DNA of 64,000 bases from Patiria miniata. Taxonomy: Eukaryota > Echinodermata > Asteroidea > Valvatida > Asterinidae. Position numbers and translations under genes: made by a program. This document shows, one piece after another, positions 34,929 to 46,435 of the stretch (position 1 is its first letter; each line of letters opens with the position of its first letter). The notes beneath the pieces were generated by a model. That model had not been told where the DNA came from. It made no database searches and worked only from the letters and a program-made list of their open reading frames with translations. The stretch lies in assembly GCF_015706575.1 (NCBI RefSeq), contig NW_024037063.1, forward strand, positions 22,010,927 through 22,074,926, in the 5' to 3' direction.

Positions 34929-35360
34929 GGCAGGGTTATTAAACACAGTGTCTATCTAAGGGCAAAATCAAGTGTGTCAATGGGGGAAGGGGAACGCTGG
35001 AACATTATGACACTTTTTGACTTACAAATGTCATGGAATTTTATAGTACAGTTGTACTTTGTATTGTAGGCCTAGTAGTATAATGTACAGTGACTAGCCC
35101 CACTAGTGTGGCCGCGGTATGCTGCGCTGGTTCAGCGCAGCATACCGCGGCCACAGTGGGGCTAGTCAGTGACGAGACTGAGTTTAATATTGAGACTGAT
35201 TGACCATGCAGTGGCAAAAGTGGTAAGGGAAAAGGGCCAATACCTGTCTGACATGATGTTTGTAGTGACTGTGGGCCTCTCTAGGCAACTTTTCACAAGC
35301 TCTTAGAAGATACTTGTACAACTGTTTTGATGTTTTGATGCTTGCTGTCGACGTCCCCAT
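34579..35360 (-). CDS. LYRM9: LYR motif-containing protein 9
   Basis: Three coding exons on the minus strand: 35,360-35,244 (39 codons), 34,822-34,730 (31 codons) and 34,605-34,579 (8 codons plus TGA), all in phase 0 with GT-AG borders. They give 78 aa, the same length as human LYRM9. Exon 1 has 'LYKYLLRACEKLP' and 'HYKHHVRQ', matching human 'LYRYLLRCCQQLP' and 'HYKHAVRQ'; the LYR triad reads LYK here. Exon 2 (GFRSHADELDSMRIKQIIAR, then AMQDAEWVLNK) aligns with human 'SFRVHSDEDNPERIQQII' and 'DADWIMNK'. The tail is YADKDSKT. LYR proteins are small helical mitochondrial proteins that bind acyl-ACP and act in respiratory complex and Fe-S assembly; the specific role of LYRM9 is poorly known. Intron 1 holds a 33-base G run and a strong hairpin. 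The gene points away from UNC93A-like. Confidence 0.92.
34894..34926 (+). repeat. Uninterrupted run of 33 G in LYRM9 intron 1
   Basis: A GT-rich lead-in ('gtgtgtgtgtg') is followed by 33 consecutive G on the plus strand. The sense strand of LYRM9 therefore carries a C run about 70 nt upstream of the exon 2 acceptor. Such runs are length-unstable and error-prone in sequencing, so the exact count is uncertain. Confidence 0.9.
35092..35167. repeat. Near-perfect hairpin in LYRM9 intron 1
   Basis: The left arm 'gactagccccactagtgtgg' continues into 'ccgcggtatgctgcgctg' and is followed, after a loop of a few bases, by its reverse complement. The only difference is an extra AGT in the left arm. Arms of 35-38 bp make an extremely stable stem. 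The arm resembles the outer ends of the inverted-repeat element at about 36,210-36,550, so this may be an internally deleted copy of that family. Confidence 0.85.
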
Positions 35361-36209
35361 TTCTAAATGTAGCTCATCGCAGCACTGCTAGTTTGCAAGT
35401 GCGCCCTCACAAGATAGAGAATTACGCGATCGTGAAGATGGGAGTTCTAAAAACAGCGGTTTTGTTTTTGATATTCGAAACATCTTAGGAGCCTGACTTG
35501 GAATACTATAACATAAAACGGGCCATTTTTTGACTAAAGAATACCAAATTCTTTGTTATGAGGCCGAATTATATGTACTTTTTTTTGCATTCAGTTAGCT
35601 TTAAAATTATTCTGATATCTGAAGCGAAGGATGACAGAAGCCGAACTGGAAACGAAGCCAACATTTTGAAAAATTGAGACCTTGAACATTGAGGGCGCTG
35701 TTACGCTGCAGCAGTGTTTACTTAAAGTATTTTAAGTTTACTCGTGACTTGAATTTCATTACGAAAAATTTCCCCTTATTACGATGAAGGTGGTTGATCG
35801 GAATATAGGCCTAGTACTTTAAGTAGTATCATGTGTTTCCGCATCACGAGTTCAGCAATCGTTGGTTTAGTTTAATTTTATTCTTGATAAATGCATCGAT
35901 CGATCCATGACCGCGCGTGAGTACGTACATGACGTACGGCGATCGAGTGAGTGAACGGTGACTGCAGTTTGTTGTGCATTGACAATGTGATAATCCTTGA
36001 TCTTGATTGATAGCTGATATTGATAAGCTCCGACGTACAGGAACATCACTCAGCTTGGAAGGGGTGGACATGCTTCGATCCGTATCGAAGCAAGTAAACA
36101 ACTGAGTACAGGTAAAATACCGTCAATGTTAGTATTAGTATCCTTGAAAATTGCTTTGAAAGTTTGAGTTTAAACTTTGAGCTTTTGTTTAAATTTTTTA
36201 ACAGATACA
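35361..36209. other. LYRM9 upstream region, no further gene seen
   Basis: Sequence upstream of the LYRM9 start, where its 5' UTR and promoter should lie. I see no TATA box in a credible position and no other coding exon. Short frames on either strand have no recognisable homology. Confidence 0.4.
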
Positions 36210-36550
36210 GGTACATGCCTCTGTGTCGCCTCTGTATTGCTGCGCTGTACATTCATGACGTTAGGCCACACGTCTGGTTTTCCAACCTTCTGAGGAGTTT
36301 AATCCAAAACCAGCGCACTTTTTTTTGGCATTTTTTTTTACATACCACTGCACACAATTGTATTCTATGATGTCTCATCTCCCCTCCGGATTGATTAGGT
36401 AATCTTTCTTGAAATTTTTAGAGAAATTTAGACATCTTTCCTGGAGTCCTCATGTGCAAGTTTCGGACTAAACTCCTCAGTAGATTGGGAAACCAGACGT
36501 GTGGCCTAATGTACAGCGCAGCAATACAGTAGCCCACACAAGTGGGGCTA
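36210..36550. mobile_element. MITE-like element with ~65-bp inverted repeats
   Basis: The left arm at about 36,230-36,300 ('tgtattgctgcgctgtacat', then 'ggccacacgtctggttt' and 'tgaggagttt') recurs in reverse complement at about 36,465-36,530. The left arm has about 7 extra bases. The outer right end 'agcccacacaagtggggcta' matches the hairpin arm at 35,092, linking the two as one family. It is non-coding. Confidence 0.7.
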
Positions 36551-36556
36551 AGATAC

Positions 36557-36850
36557 AGGGTGAGTAAAAAAAAGGAAACCCAAATGTTGGGACCATTGTT
36601 TTAGTGAAGCTCTGCATGTAGAACTTTCAAAATCTAGGATATAAAAGCCCAATTCATAAGCTTTCTTTTAGTACGAGAATCATTCAAATCACTTTTGTAC
36701 TTTTCAAGTTACGGAGTTTTAAACACAACCACCGTTTTAAAGTTCTGTCCACTGATCCCAAAAAAGGTGTGGTTCTTTCAACAAAACGAAAACAATTCAC
36801 ACGCATCCCTATGTGATTTCTTTTCGTTTTGCTGAAGAACACTGATCTGG
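36557..36850 (+). repeat. Interspersed repeat, copy 1 (inverted partner at 43,270)
   Basis: The stretch from 'ggaaacccaaatgttggga' to 'tttcgttttgctgaagaac' recurs in reverse complement at about 43,272-43,515, with strings such as 'tcctagattttgaaagt' and 'cattgttt' in the same relative order. Near its right end is a short palindrome made of 'gttctttcaacaaaacgaaaac' type sequence and its complement. No protein is encoded. Confidence 0.7.
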
Positions 36851-37564
36851 CTGGCAGTGTATAGGTCTAAAAGTGGCGCCGGTTTAAGTAAACGATATTT
36901 TGCCGGCTAAGCACTGAACTTGCGCTGTGACTTTTTGGGCGACTTTATGTTGACCGTGATATGTTGGTTCTGTGCCAACATTGTCATTGTGACTTCGTAT
37001 TCACGAGATGGGATTCAGACCATTTTTTTTTTTCAATTTTGGACGTTATTTCCCTAAAGCTACAATCCATCATTTGCAGTTATCCGAAAGGTAACTGAGG
37101 TAATTATTGTTGCAAAAACATACTTGGTTGAAAGATAGTGAGGGGATTAAACTCCCTGTTTTAATGTGGTTGCTTCAATTGTTGGATCGGTGCACGACAT
37201 GATCCGTAGCTGCAATTGGTTTATTGAGAACGTGTCTCGGACCCTGAATTCAGGCCCAATTCAAAACATGTACAGCAAGTCAGCAACTTTTGATTTGAAA
37301 TCGAGATCCTAGAATGCTGTTTTTCTCGGAATATACAGCTGAAAGTTTACCAGGTTAGATGTTCAGCACCTTTCTTTAGATTTTGAGCACGTTTGTTGCT
37401 TCAAACAAACAAATTGCACAAATTACAAATGATGGACTGTACCTTTAAAAGAAATCCTCCAGAGCCACGAATAACAAAAAGAAAATTTAATAACCTGTAA
37501 ATAAAAGAAGAAAATACCAAAATTTTGGGATGAAAAAACAAAAACAAAATAGAAAATGTTGCTA

Positions 37565-37622
37565 AATGTTGTTCTCCCAACCATGAGTTGCACGCTCTTT
37601 CCACTAGGCCACAGGTCTTGTA
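37565..37622 (-). repeat. Possible tRNA-derived SINE head
   Basis: The minus strand reads 'gtggcctagtggaaagagcg', in which TGGCCTAGTGG fits the pol III A-box TRGYNNARNNG exactly and looks like the opening of many invertebrate tRNA-SINEs. The expected B-box about 35 nt later is degenerate ('ggttgggagaac'). Confidence 0.35.
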
Positions 37623-38631
37623 CCTGATGATGGTCATTTAATACCTTTAAAGGATTAGCCGGCACTGGCTAGGCCAGCCATAATTTCATGGCATATTTTG
37701 GTCATACTGGCATCCATGCTAGATCAATTCTTTGAACCAAAAACAAGATGTGATGCCATCGTTAATTTTGACCCTAAATATACCCAATTTGCATCAATAG
37801 TTAATACCTGCTGTGTAATTTATTTTCCCCCATATTTAGGTATATTTTTAATTTTTTTATTTTTTTAAATTTATTTTGGTGATTCTATCCTTACTTCAAT
37901 AACATTTTCTTAAGCATATATAAGAGACTGAATAATTATGAGGACATAGTAACGATCCAAAAATGGCTACTAAAAAAAAAAATCCCTCCTACCTACCTAC
38001 CTTATTTTTGATTGCCATGTAATTATGGCAGGACTATTTTTGTTTTGGCCTAAGTGGTCTTATTAATGAAGGGTTGGCTAACTTGGGAGACTTAAAAAAA
38101 TTAAAGGAAATTCCCAAATTTTGGAAAGAAAATTAATGGAAAGAAAACATTTGGACATTGACATAATTATTGCAAGCAACTTTTTTTTTTGGGAGGGGGG
38201 GGGGGATTTCCTTGAACTTATTCAGGTCTCCCACGTAACAATGTAGGTGACTCTTCGCCTTTCATTTTGTGATCGACTGCATAAAAAAGAATGATTTGTT
38301 CCAACACTGCACACTGCCTGATTTGGTCATGGGAGTGATAAGTTATCTTTAGAGTGAAATGAATCATAAAGTCCTTGTGTCATTGTGTGTATAGGGAAAT
38401 GACTAAGAAACATTGTCAAGTTTCAACAGGGAAGTCTTTGGATAAAATAGATGTATCTTTAATAAATAAACACCAGGATATGAGCATACTAAAAAAAAAT
38501 ATCCACCGTTCTCTAATTGAAATTGTTTGCGGCTAATTAGTACAATCTATGGTACCGGTACATATTATTTGGAACTTCCTACTACATGAGAGCCCCTAAG
38601 TTTTTAAGCTCTGGCAGGAGATTCTACATGT

Positions 38632-38662
38632 CGGTTGGTCGGTCAGTCGGTCGGTCGGTCCC
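38632..38662 (+). repeat. (GGTC)n tetranucleotide repeat
   Basis: The stretch 'gtcggttggtcggtcagtcg' continues with further GGTC copies and ends at 'ccccgg'. It is a simple repeat of about seven imperfect units upstream of UNC93A-like. Confidence 0.7.
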
Positions 38663-39346
38663 CGGAAAATTGACCAAAAATGGGCCCCCTAAGTTTCCCA
38701 TAAAATATAATTGACCAAAAATTGATCAAATGCAATGCCGTCGTCAGTACATGAAAATGCACTCTTGGCAAAAGTTTTTGGAACACACCCCTTTGTCTCG
38801 ATGAATGCGCATGCGCGTCTATTTTGCATATGAAGTGAGACATTCCGGAAGCAGGCCAGAGCTTATTGTGCACTCGCGCTTGTTTGTTTAAACTCGGAAA
38901 TATATTTAGATTAGAAAAAAAATTCCTCTTGGTTTGGAAAGGGTGATACAGTTTTTACTCCTCAAAACCAAATACAAAAGGATTTAACCTGCGTACAAGG
39001 AAGTCATTAAAGAAAATATTACAAAGAGTGAAAGAGATGAGTTTCGATGCATAAAATTCGGTCGTTATTCCGTCATTTTGGTGGTTGCAACGAAGCCTGT
39101 GTGTAAACAATAAATGTTTACTTTTTATTCTGAGGGTTTCATTTCCGTTTTGGGAGTGTCTGGAAAAGAACGTCACATGCACTGCAAATTCCGTTGAGAT
39201 AAGTACATGAAGATGCTATTGCAGGCTCAAAATATAGTACATGTGTGAATACTTCGGTGACAAAAATGGACCGTGTTTTAATATTTTACTCTTTATTTAA
39301 TTGTTATACAGATTCTTCTGACGTGCAGTTCCAACCGTGAGTGATA

Positions 39347-42300
39347 ATGAAATCAGAGGGTATTCAGTCTCCGGATACAACAATGATTACTGAAAGCGAT
39401 CCACTCATACCTGTGGAACAGAACTCGGCAGGACCACAGAAAGGTCCCAACCCAGTCGTCTCTGGCAGTGGTAGTGTCATTGATACCCTGCTGACTACTC
39501 CAGCAACCGCCATCAGTCACAAGAAGAACTTGATCGTTCTGAGTCTGGCATTCTTGTTCAACTTCACCGCGTACAGCGCCTTACAGAATCTTCAAAGCAG
39601 TCTGCATGCGACAGCCGGCGTGGCTTCCCTAGCAGTCATCTACGGTGGAATCATCATCTCGAGTCTCTTAGCGCCAGCCTTGATTCGAGCCGTCGGTACC
39701 AAATGGGCTATCGCTCTATGCACCTTGTGTTACACCGTCTACACGGCTAGTAATTACTACCCGCGAGATTACACCTTGATTCCAGCTGGTTTGATTTTAG
39801 GTTTAGCGGCAGCCCCGCTGTGGATATCGCAAGGAACCTATCTCACTACCACAGCTATAAGTTATGCCGACATCAAGAACAAAGTTCCAGAAGAAGTCAT
39901 CAATCAGTTTAATGGCGTCTTCTTCTTCTTCTTCCAAGCGAGTCAAATCACAGGGAATCTTGTCGCTTCGTTGGTCCTGTACCCTGACACTAACATGACT
40001 AGTTTCATCAATGTCAGTCAATGTGGTATACATGAGTGTGGATCTGGTGGTAGTGATAACAAGTCTGGTGAAGGGCACAGTGGTTCCAACATCGCAGCAG
40101 GAACAACAACAACGCTAATCTCTGTATACTTGGCATGCGGGTTGCTGAGTATGCTTATCACTTGCCTGTTTCTGAGCAAGCTTCACGTTTCTGATGCCGG
40201 CATTATCGAGAGCGTCAAAAGCAATTTGGTGGCTACACTGCGTCTGCTGATGAATCCGTACATACTCATGCTTGTGCCTTTATTCATGTATAGTGGAATG
40301 GAACAAGCATTTTTCTTTGGAGATTTCACTAAGGTAAATACACTCAACCAAAAATGAAAGTCCCCCTAATACTTTTTTGTCTACATGTATCTCAAAAACT
40401 ACTGGATACTTCTCGCTCAAATAACGACTAATCAGTACAGAAATTCCTTAGCAATCCAGCCCAAAACAGTGACAATGTGTATGAAATTATGCAATTTATG
40501 ACAAATGATACCGAAAAAAAGTTGCACTTTAGTATACAGTAACCTCCGGCAAAACCGACATCGTACAACTCGTCAAATTGCTCAAGTCGGCCGTCTGACT
40601 AAAGTCCCGATTGTCCGTAATGCATTTCCATTGGATTTTTTATTTCTAAGTCGGCTTTTATAAGTCGCCATTTCGCTCATGTCGTCGTGTTTCTCTCGGC
40701 CCCTTTCCATAAAAAGTCGGCATTCAACAAATCACGCATTGGCATCGACTTCCTGTACTGCGGTTGGCAAAGTGTCGAGTGAAAAGTGGTTTCGCACGGC
40801 CCGCGATTGCTGCATGCATCGGTGTCGTAGTCTCATAAATGTGACGGTAAAACGGAGGTAGACCAATATTACCGTCACATTTATGGGATGGGGGGGGGGG
40901 GGCAGGAAAACAGTCTGGTAAATATCAGAGACGCCTAGTCCCATAAATGTGACTGAAATACTGGACTACCTCCGTGTTATCAGTCACGCTTTCTACATCT
41001 TCTGTGCATGGATAGTCCTATTGCTAGGGGAGCCGAAAATCAATTTAAGATCAAAATTATTTTGTCACTTGAAAATCACCCCAGTTATAGTATGACTGCT
41101 GAATAGCAAAAAAAAATGTTGAATTCCGTAGCTTCAGTGTAGTTATCCAAAAATCATGGTAACTCGGCGACGAATTCCAACGGTTTTGAAAAAGCATGCC
41201 TCACGTTCAATTTCTTTCTAATGTGGCTTATTTAGAGTATGTTTCATCACAAATTTTGAATTATTCATCAAAGCTGACTGGTATTAATTTGTAACGTCAT
41301 TGCTTTCATTTCTCTACACAAGTTCCACAAATGAAGATTTTACCTTGCTCTCAATCCAATATGGCCGACTCGTGAATAAGGCCCATTCGTCGCCGAATTA
41401 CCATGATTTTTGGATAACTAGACTGAAGGTACGGAATTCAACATTTTTTTGCTATTTAGCAGTCATACTATAGCTGGGGTGATATTCAAGTGACAAAATA
41501 ATTTTGATCTTAAATTGATTTTCGGCTCCCCTAGCAACAAGAACATCCACGCACAGGCCTTATGCAGCAGTGTGATTGAACATACATTTGTACGGAGGTA
41601 GTCCAGTATTTCAGCAACATTTATGGGACTAACATAGAAGGGTTAAAGAAAATACCTTACAACAAAAAACTTACCCACGTGTAGTAAACGTGAGGCAGAG
41701 ACCACTATCCGCTCCGTTCACAAGTACCCCCTCACCAGCAAAGAAAGTTCAGTTGGGGGTGACTGACTGACGCCATCTTGCCTGACTGCAATTTTGCCAC
41801 GACGCGCGGCCGGCCGTACCACTGCGTGTACATAGTACAAATCCCCTGGCGTACGTGCGTCATACACAAGGAACGGTGCGAGTCAACCAGCTAAATGTCC
41901 CGCCCATGGGATGTCGTTGCTAGGTAAAAGGGCGCCCTCTTTTGTTGGCGCACGGAACCCGTAGTAGAAACATAGAGGAAGGCCTTCATCCATGGTAGAG
42001 GGAAGGTGCTGGAGGCTGGAGCCACTGGCACGAGTGGCACAAATCAAAGAAATTGAAGCCAAATATATATGGGGAGGAGATAAATTAAAGAACAAAATCA
42101 CAGAGACTTATCTGTAACACAACAAACTCAAAGGCCCACTGATGTTCCCTCGACTGCTGAACAGCAAAATGACCACACCCAACCTCCAGCACTACCCTTT
42201 TATACATGGTCTCTGCCCTACTTGAGTGAATATGAAAAGGAAATATGTACAACCCAAAAGAAACTTTGCATAATTAATTATGCTGGCCTGCTAGGCCAGG

Positions 42301-43838
42301 CAGGCCTGGCCAGGATTAGAATTCCAAGTAACTAAGGGGTTATTGTTGTACAGTTGAGCTGGACTGAACTTAAAGAATGTTGGCCACTAGAAAATAAAAT
42401 AAAGTTAACGCAGGCACAGAATTTTTGTTACAACTAAAAGGTTATTAATGATAAAGATTTTGTTTCTGAATTTAAATCAAGTCATCACAAGTCAATCACA
42501 AGAAATCAAAATTAGCCAATCACAGGTCAATCACAAGTCAATCTGAATGTTCATTGTTCATTACCTTTTACTTATGATCTGACTTGTGATGTACTCAGAT
42601 ATTAATGATAAAGATGTTTTTTTCCTGAAATGAAATCAAGTCATCACAAGTCAATCACAAGTCATCACAAGTCAATCACAAGTCCATTGCAATATCACAA
42701 GTCAATCACAAGTCAATCACATGCTAATCACAAGTCAATCACAATTCAATCACAAGTCAATCACATGTCAATCACAAGGCCATAACAAGTCAATCACAAG
42801 TCAATTTGAACGTTCATTGTTAATTACCTTTTACTTATGATCTGACTTGTGATTTACTTTTCAACAAATTGTCCATGGAAATATTGTTTCTATTATATAT
42901 TATATATCTGTTTTGGTTCGTTTATCATCAGGCTTTCATTACCTGCACCAATGGCATTCACTACGTCGGTTTCATCATGATGGTCTTCGGTGTCAGTGAT
43001 GCAATCTGCTCATTCCTCTTGGGCCGTCTGGAGAAATACTCGGGTCGTATCACCATCTTCACGGCTGGTGGATTGGCTCACATGATCATCATATTCATGC
43101 TGATGTTTGTTTGGAGTCCAGACAGCGATGCGCCTGAGTTATGGGATCGGTTCCTCATGGCGGCATTTTGGGGATTCGGTGATGCAGTATGGCAGACGCA
43201 GATAGCATGTAAGTAATGAAACTTAACTGAAATACACGGCAAGTTTGATTGCAGGGATGTACATGTAGTCCTCCAGGTGTGCGTTCTTTCAGCAAAACCA
43301 AAACGATTCACACACATCCCTACGTGATTTGTTTTCGTTTTGCTGAAAGAACACTAACCTTATTGTGATCCGTGGACAGAACTTTAAATTGACTGATTCT
43401 TGTACTAAAGAAAGCTTATGAATTGGGCTTTCATATCCTAGATTTTGAAAGTGCTACATGCAGAGCTTCACTGAAACAATGGTCCCGACATTTGGGTTTC
43501 CTTTTTTTTGACTCGCTTGGGTCCGAGTAAAGTGAGTCGAAGTGTGGTCAAAGTTGCTCTTCAACATTATTCATTACAGGTATCAATTTCTAAAAGCCTG
43601 ATCGTTTCTCTCTCCTTATTCAGCCATTTTAGGCGTCATCTTCCCAGAGAACCAAGAGCCAGCATTTTCCAATTACCGTCTCTTCCAAGCTGTTGGCTTC
43701 TGTATCTACTTCGGTTTATCCACTGCTGCTGCTGTCTGTGTCATCCATAAGCTTATTACAATCGCAGTTCTTCTTTTCGTTGGACTTGTCCTGTACTACA
43801 CAGTTGAATGGAAAATACGCAGGGCCATTTCGTACTAA
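39347..43838 (+). CDS. UNC93A: UNC-93 homolog A-like multi-pass membrane protein
   Basis: Three coding exons: 39,347-40,333, 42,932-43,208 and 43,624-43,838, all with GT-AG borders. They join in frame to 492 aa. The start is the ATG at 39,347; the GTG 6 bp earlier is not needed, and an acceptor at about 39,311 ('ttgttatacag') implies an upstream UTR exon. The hydrophilic N-terminus is followed by many hydrophobic segments ('LIVLSLAFLFNFTAYSALQN', 'SLAVIYGGIIISSLLAPALI'), an extracellular-type loop with NMT and NVS glycosylation motifs, and the family block 'YSGMEQAFFFGDFTK' joined to 'AFITCTNGIHYVGFIMM'. Exon 3 has 'IFPENQEPAFSNYRLFQAVG'. UNC-93 proteins are MFS-like; worm UNC-93 regulates a two-pore potassium channel and vertebrate UNC93B1 traffics Toll-like receptors. 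The substrate or partner of UNC93A is not established. Confidence 0.93.
40828..40887. repeat. Short hairpin related to the following transposon ends
   Basis: 'agtctcataaatgtgacggt' is followed, after 'aaaacggaggtagaccaat', by 'attaccgtcacatttatggga'-type sequence. The arms match the terminal 'agtcccataaatgt' of the element that begins at 40,936, so this is probably a minimal, internally deleted relative. A G run follows at once. Confidence 0.65.
40936..41631. mobile_element. Long-inverted-repeat DNA transposon (~0.69 kb)
   Basis: The ends TAGTCCCATAAATGT and ACATTTATGGGACTA are inverted. The similarity continues inward for about 250 bp on each side, with matched strings such as 'ctgaaatactgg', 'attttgatcttaaattga' and 'atcatggtaa' or their complements. 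About 170 bp of unique centre remains. TA at both borders fits a TA target duplication (Tc1/mariner-type). It has no coding capacity. Confidence 0.8.
42480..42810 (+). repeat. 'tcaatcacaag' minisatellite in UNC93A-like intron 1
   Basis: The 11-mer 'tcaatcacaag' and its 10-mer variant 'tcatcacaag' recur about 20 times in two clusters. They are separated by a duplicated stretch containing 'ttaatgataaagat' and 'catgatctgacttgtg'-like sequence. Length variation is likely. It ends about 120 bp before the exon 2 acceptor. Confidence 0.75.
43270..43515 (-). repeat. Interspersed repeat, copy 2 (inverted relative to 36,557)
   Basis: Reverse-complement partner of the repeat at 36,557-36,850, sitting in intron 2 of UNC93A-like. 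It runs from the 'gtgcgttctttcagcaaaac' end to 'catttgggtttcctttttttg'. The two copies are 6.7 kb apart and face each other across most of the gene. Confidence 0.7.
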
Positions 43839-44053
43839 ATATCACAAATGCTGCTTTTTTGCAAAGATTTCATTTGCATGTTTTGTTTTACCGAAATATT
43901 CATTGAAATATTATTGAAATTGTTGTAATAGCAAAACGTATTACAAATAGGAGAGACATAGCGTTAATTTTTATTTAGTCTTTTGCTAAGTCAGGATATT
44001 TGTATATCATGCTCTTTTCAAGTTGTCTATTTGTATACACTTTTTGTACCCAG

Positions 44054-44059
44054 AATAAA
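44054..44059 (+). terminator. Candidate polyadenylation signal of UNC93A-like
   Basis: First AATAAA after the UNC93A-like stop codon, 216 bp downstream. Further AATAAA motifs occur later (for example near 44,732 and 45,263), so a longer 3' UTR is possible. Confidence 0.45.
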
Positions 44060-46435
44060 CGTTGTGAAATATTTTTTTTACAAAAATGCTAGTACAGCAA
44101 AATTTGTTTGAACATATGGTTGAATGCTCCAGCATATAATGCTACTATTTAATTTTTGCTATCTGCTTCAGGAAATTGCAAGCTTTGTTTGAGGAAGAAA
44201 GGAAATTGAATTTATTTGAAGGTACATGTACAGTATTAACAGTACCTAATGGTCAGCAGCCTTGAAAAAAATTATAGTACCAGTTTATTACTTATATGGA
44301 ATATTAATTTGTTTATGTGAAATCTAAATAATCAATTTCTTGCAGCATACATATTAAAAAGAAAACAACCAAATCTGTAAAGACGACAGAATTTTCTTCC
44401 TCAGAAAATTCAGAATTTTTTGGATGGAACTTTACTTTTTAAAAACCTAATTAAATACAGTAGGTCTAACACACTAGTATTAATATAACATGTGTGTATC
44501 ATTGTAATCAAGGGTATCATTGTAATCAAGATATCATTGTAATCAAGTAATTAATTTTGAATGGTATAGTTAATAACATCACAATCTAATAGAGATGTAT
44601 TCCAAGAATACGTTAGGAAGTTTGTCCACAGTGTTTTTTTTCTATCATTACTTGCAGCTTATAAAATAATTATATAGTATTTTTACAGAATTGTTAGATT
44701 ATTTGAGGACGATTTATTAATCCTTCAGATGCAATAAAATGACCTCAAACCACTGGACTTAAGGAATTTGATCTCTCTAAAAAGCATTGTTTGCATATTA
44801 AAGGAACAAATTTAGAATATTTTATAGGCAGACCAAAGTTAAAAATAGCAATAATATAACTAATTTTCGTGAATTCTATGAGATAGTATTGTATATTATA
44901 TTGTAATCAATGGCATAGCATTTTTGGATATTTTTACATCCAAGATTTGTTTCCTTTTTGTTTCATTTGGTCATTTTGGTTTTGACATTCCAAATCAAAA
45001 TTTAAAAAAATTGTGTTTTACATGAAGTATATGTCATGTATAAAAGAGGCTGTTAGAGTACTTAACTTACAGAAAGCTTTAAAAAAAAATTGATATTGCG
45101 TCAAAATATTAAATATGCTACTTTCTTATAATTTGGCTTTTTTTTAATACTCTTTGAAGTTCCAAAACGTGCCTTAGCTAGCTCTGTAATTTTCAAAGTG
45201 CTCTATTCTTTTACTTAAATATATTTAATTTTGTGCTGTTTATTTTTTTGTGTGATCGCTTTTAATAAAACAAAGGGAATCATTGCGGTTAAATCGTTCT
45301 CTTTATAGTTGTTGATAAATATTTGTTACTTTTCAATCAACCACGTGACTCCAACATAGCCCCACCCACCAACTTGCACCACCCACTCACCAACCTACAA
45401 AACAACCAATAAGGGATTGTTTTATCAGTTATATGAATAATTCATAAAGCTGTGCATCAATCTGTGTGGGAAAACATGCCAGACTGGATGACCAATCATA
45501 TACAGCCTTTCATTTATTCAAATCGTTCATATCATCAGCGCTAGGTCACATATCGCATGTAGTATCGATGACCCTTTCGATTTGACCCAGATAATAAAAA
45601 GTCTTTCATATCAAACTTTGCCATGATAAAACTTTCAATGAATTTAATCAATCAATTAGCATATCAATTAGTCATCGGGATGATCTTGATTGTGTGATAA
45701 ATATGACAATATGAAATTATTTAGGGAAGCCTTTATTTGAAATTGAATACTTGACTATTCATGGTAATAAGAACACATTTTGTCACCTTTTTATTATTTG
45801 AATATATTGAAAATATATGAATAAAAATGAGCCATGTCATATTTAACAGACTGATAAAAAATCGGTAGAAAATAACTTCTCTAAATGAATCTATTAATGG
45901 AAAAAAGAGGACTTTATTCGCTGCAATATTTTATGAATAATTTGGTATCTGAAGTGCAGCTGCGATGAGTGTACACAAAACGTAATAAGCGCAAAGTTCA
46001 AAGGATCACGGCGCACGCGCACAGTCATCAAATAATTGACTTTGGACACGACAAGACAGACATGCGCTGTGTGCCTGGGATCAGATTATTTGCGCCAAGT
46101 TACGAGTTCAACACTGGATATTTTTAATTTGTAATAAATCACCTGCGGTATGGCTTTCATTTAAAACACACTTCATAGATAGAAGTGACCAAATCCTATC
46201 GATCATCGGACTTTTGTGAACATTGTGACACTAAAAAGGGAGAAAAACCAGGTTTTAGTAGTTGGGTTCCGAAGACGTGCATGCTGCAGCAGTGTGTTAA
46301 CGCACCGTGTGCATTGTACAACGAGAACTACACTCGCGCCATTGCATTGCATAGCACACCGCAGTGAATTCTGCTGCTAAACTTCAACTAAACAACTTAG
46401 AAAAACGATGTTTAGGTGATTTTACTGCGGTCAGA
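44060..46435. other. Intergenic region between UNC93A-like and PHF12
   Basis: Very AT-rich to about 45,950, with no exon recognised; 'atcattgtaatcaag' is repeated three times near 44,497-44,545. From about 45,960 the base composition becomes mixed with several CpGs, as expected for the PHF12 promoter and 5' UTR. A four-codon upstream frame (ATG TTT AGG TGA, 46,408-46,419) lies just ahead of the PHF12 start. Confidence 0.45.

Larger units (their letters stand above)
36851..39311. other. Intergenic region between LYRM9 and UNC93A-like
   Basis: No coding exon is recognised. Visible items are a tRNA-like A-box at 37,565-37,622 (minus), a G-rich run at about 38,194-38,206 and a (GGTC)n tract at about 38,635-38,660. 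Upstream non-coding exons of UNC93A-like probably lie in the right part, because its first coding exon is preceded by a splice acceptor. Confidence 0.4.
40334..42931 (+). other. UNC93A-like intron 1, holding inverted-repeat elements and a minisatellite
   Basis: The donor is 'actaag|gtaaata' and the acceptor 'tttatcatcag'. The intron contains a short hairpin at 40,828-40,887, a 0.69-kb long-inverted-repeat element at 40,938-41,629 and a 'tcaatcacaag' minisatellite at 42,480-42,810. The remaining sequence shows no exon. Confidence 0.8.

Noticed and set aside
39341-39346. GTG at 39,341 as the UNC93A-like start
   Set aside because: An in-frame ATG follows six bases later, and eukaryotic initiation at GTG would be unusual.
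42480-42810. Regular short repeats resembling a CRISPR array
   Set aside because: The repeats are contiguous or separated by related sequence, there are no unique spacers and no cas genes, and the site is an animal intron. The same reasoning excludes the 56-57-kb array.
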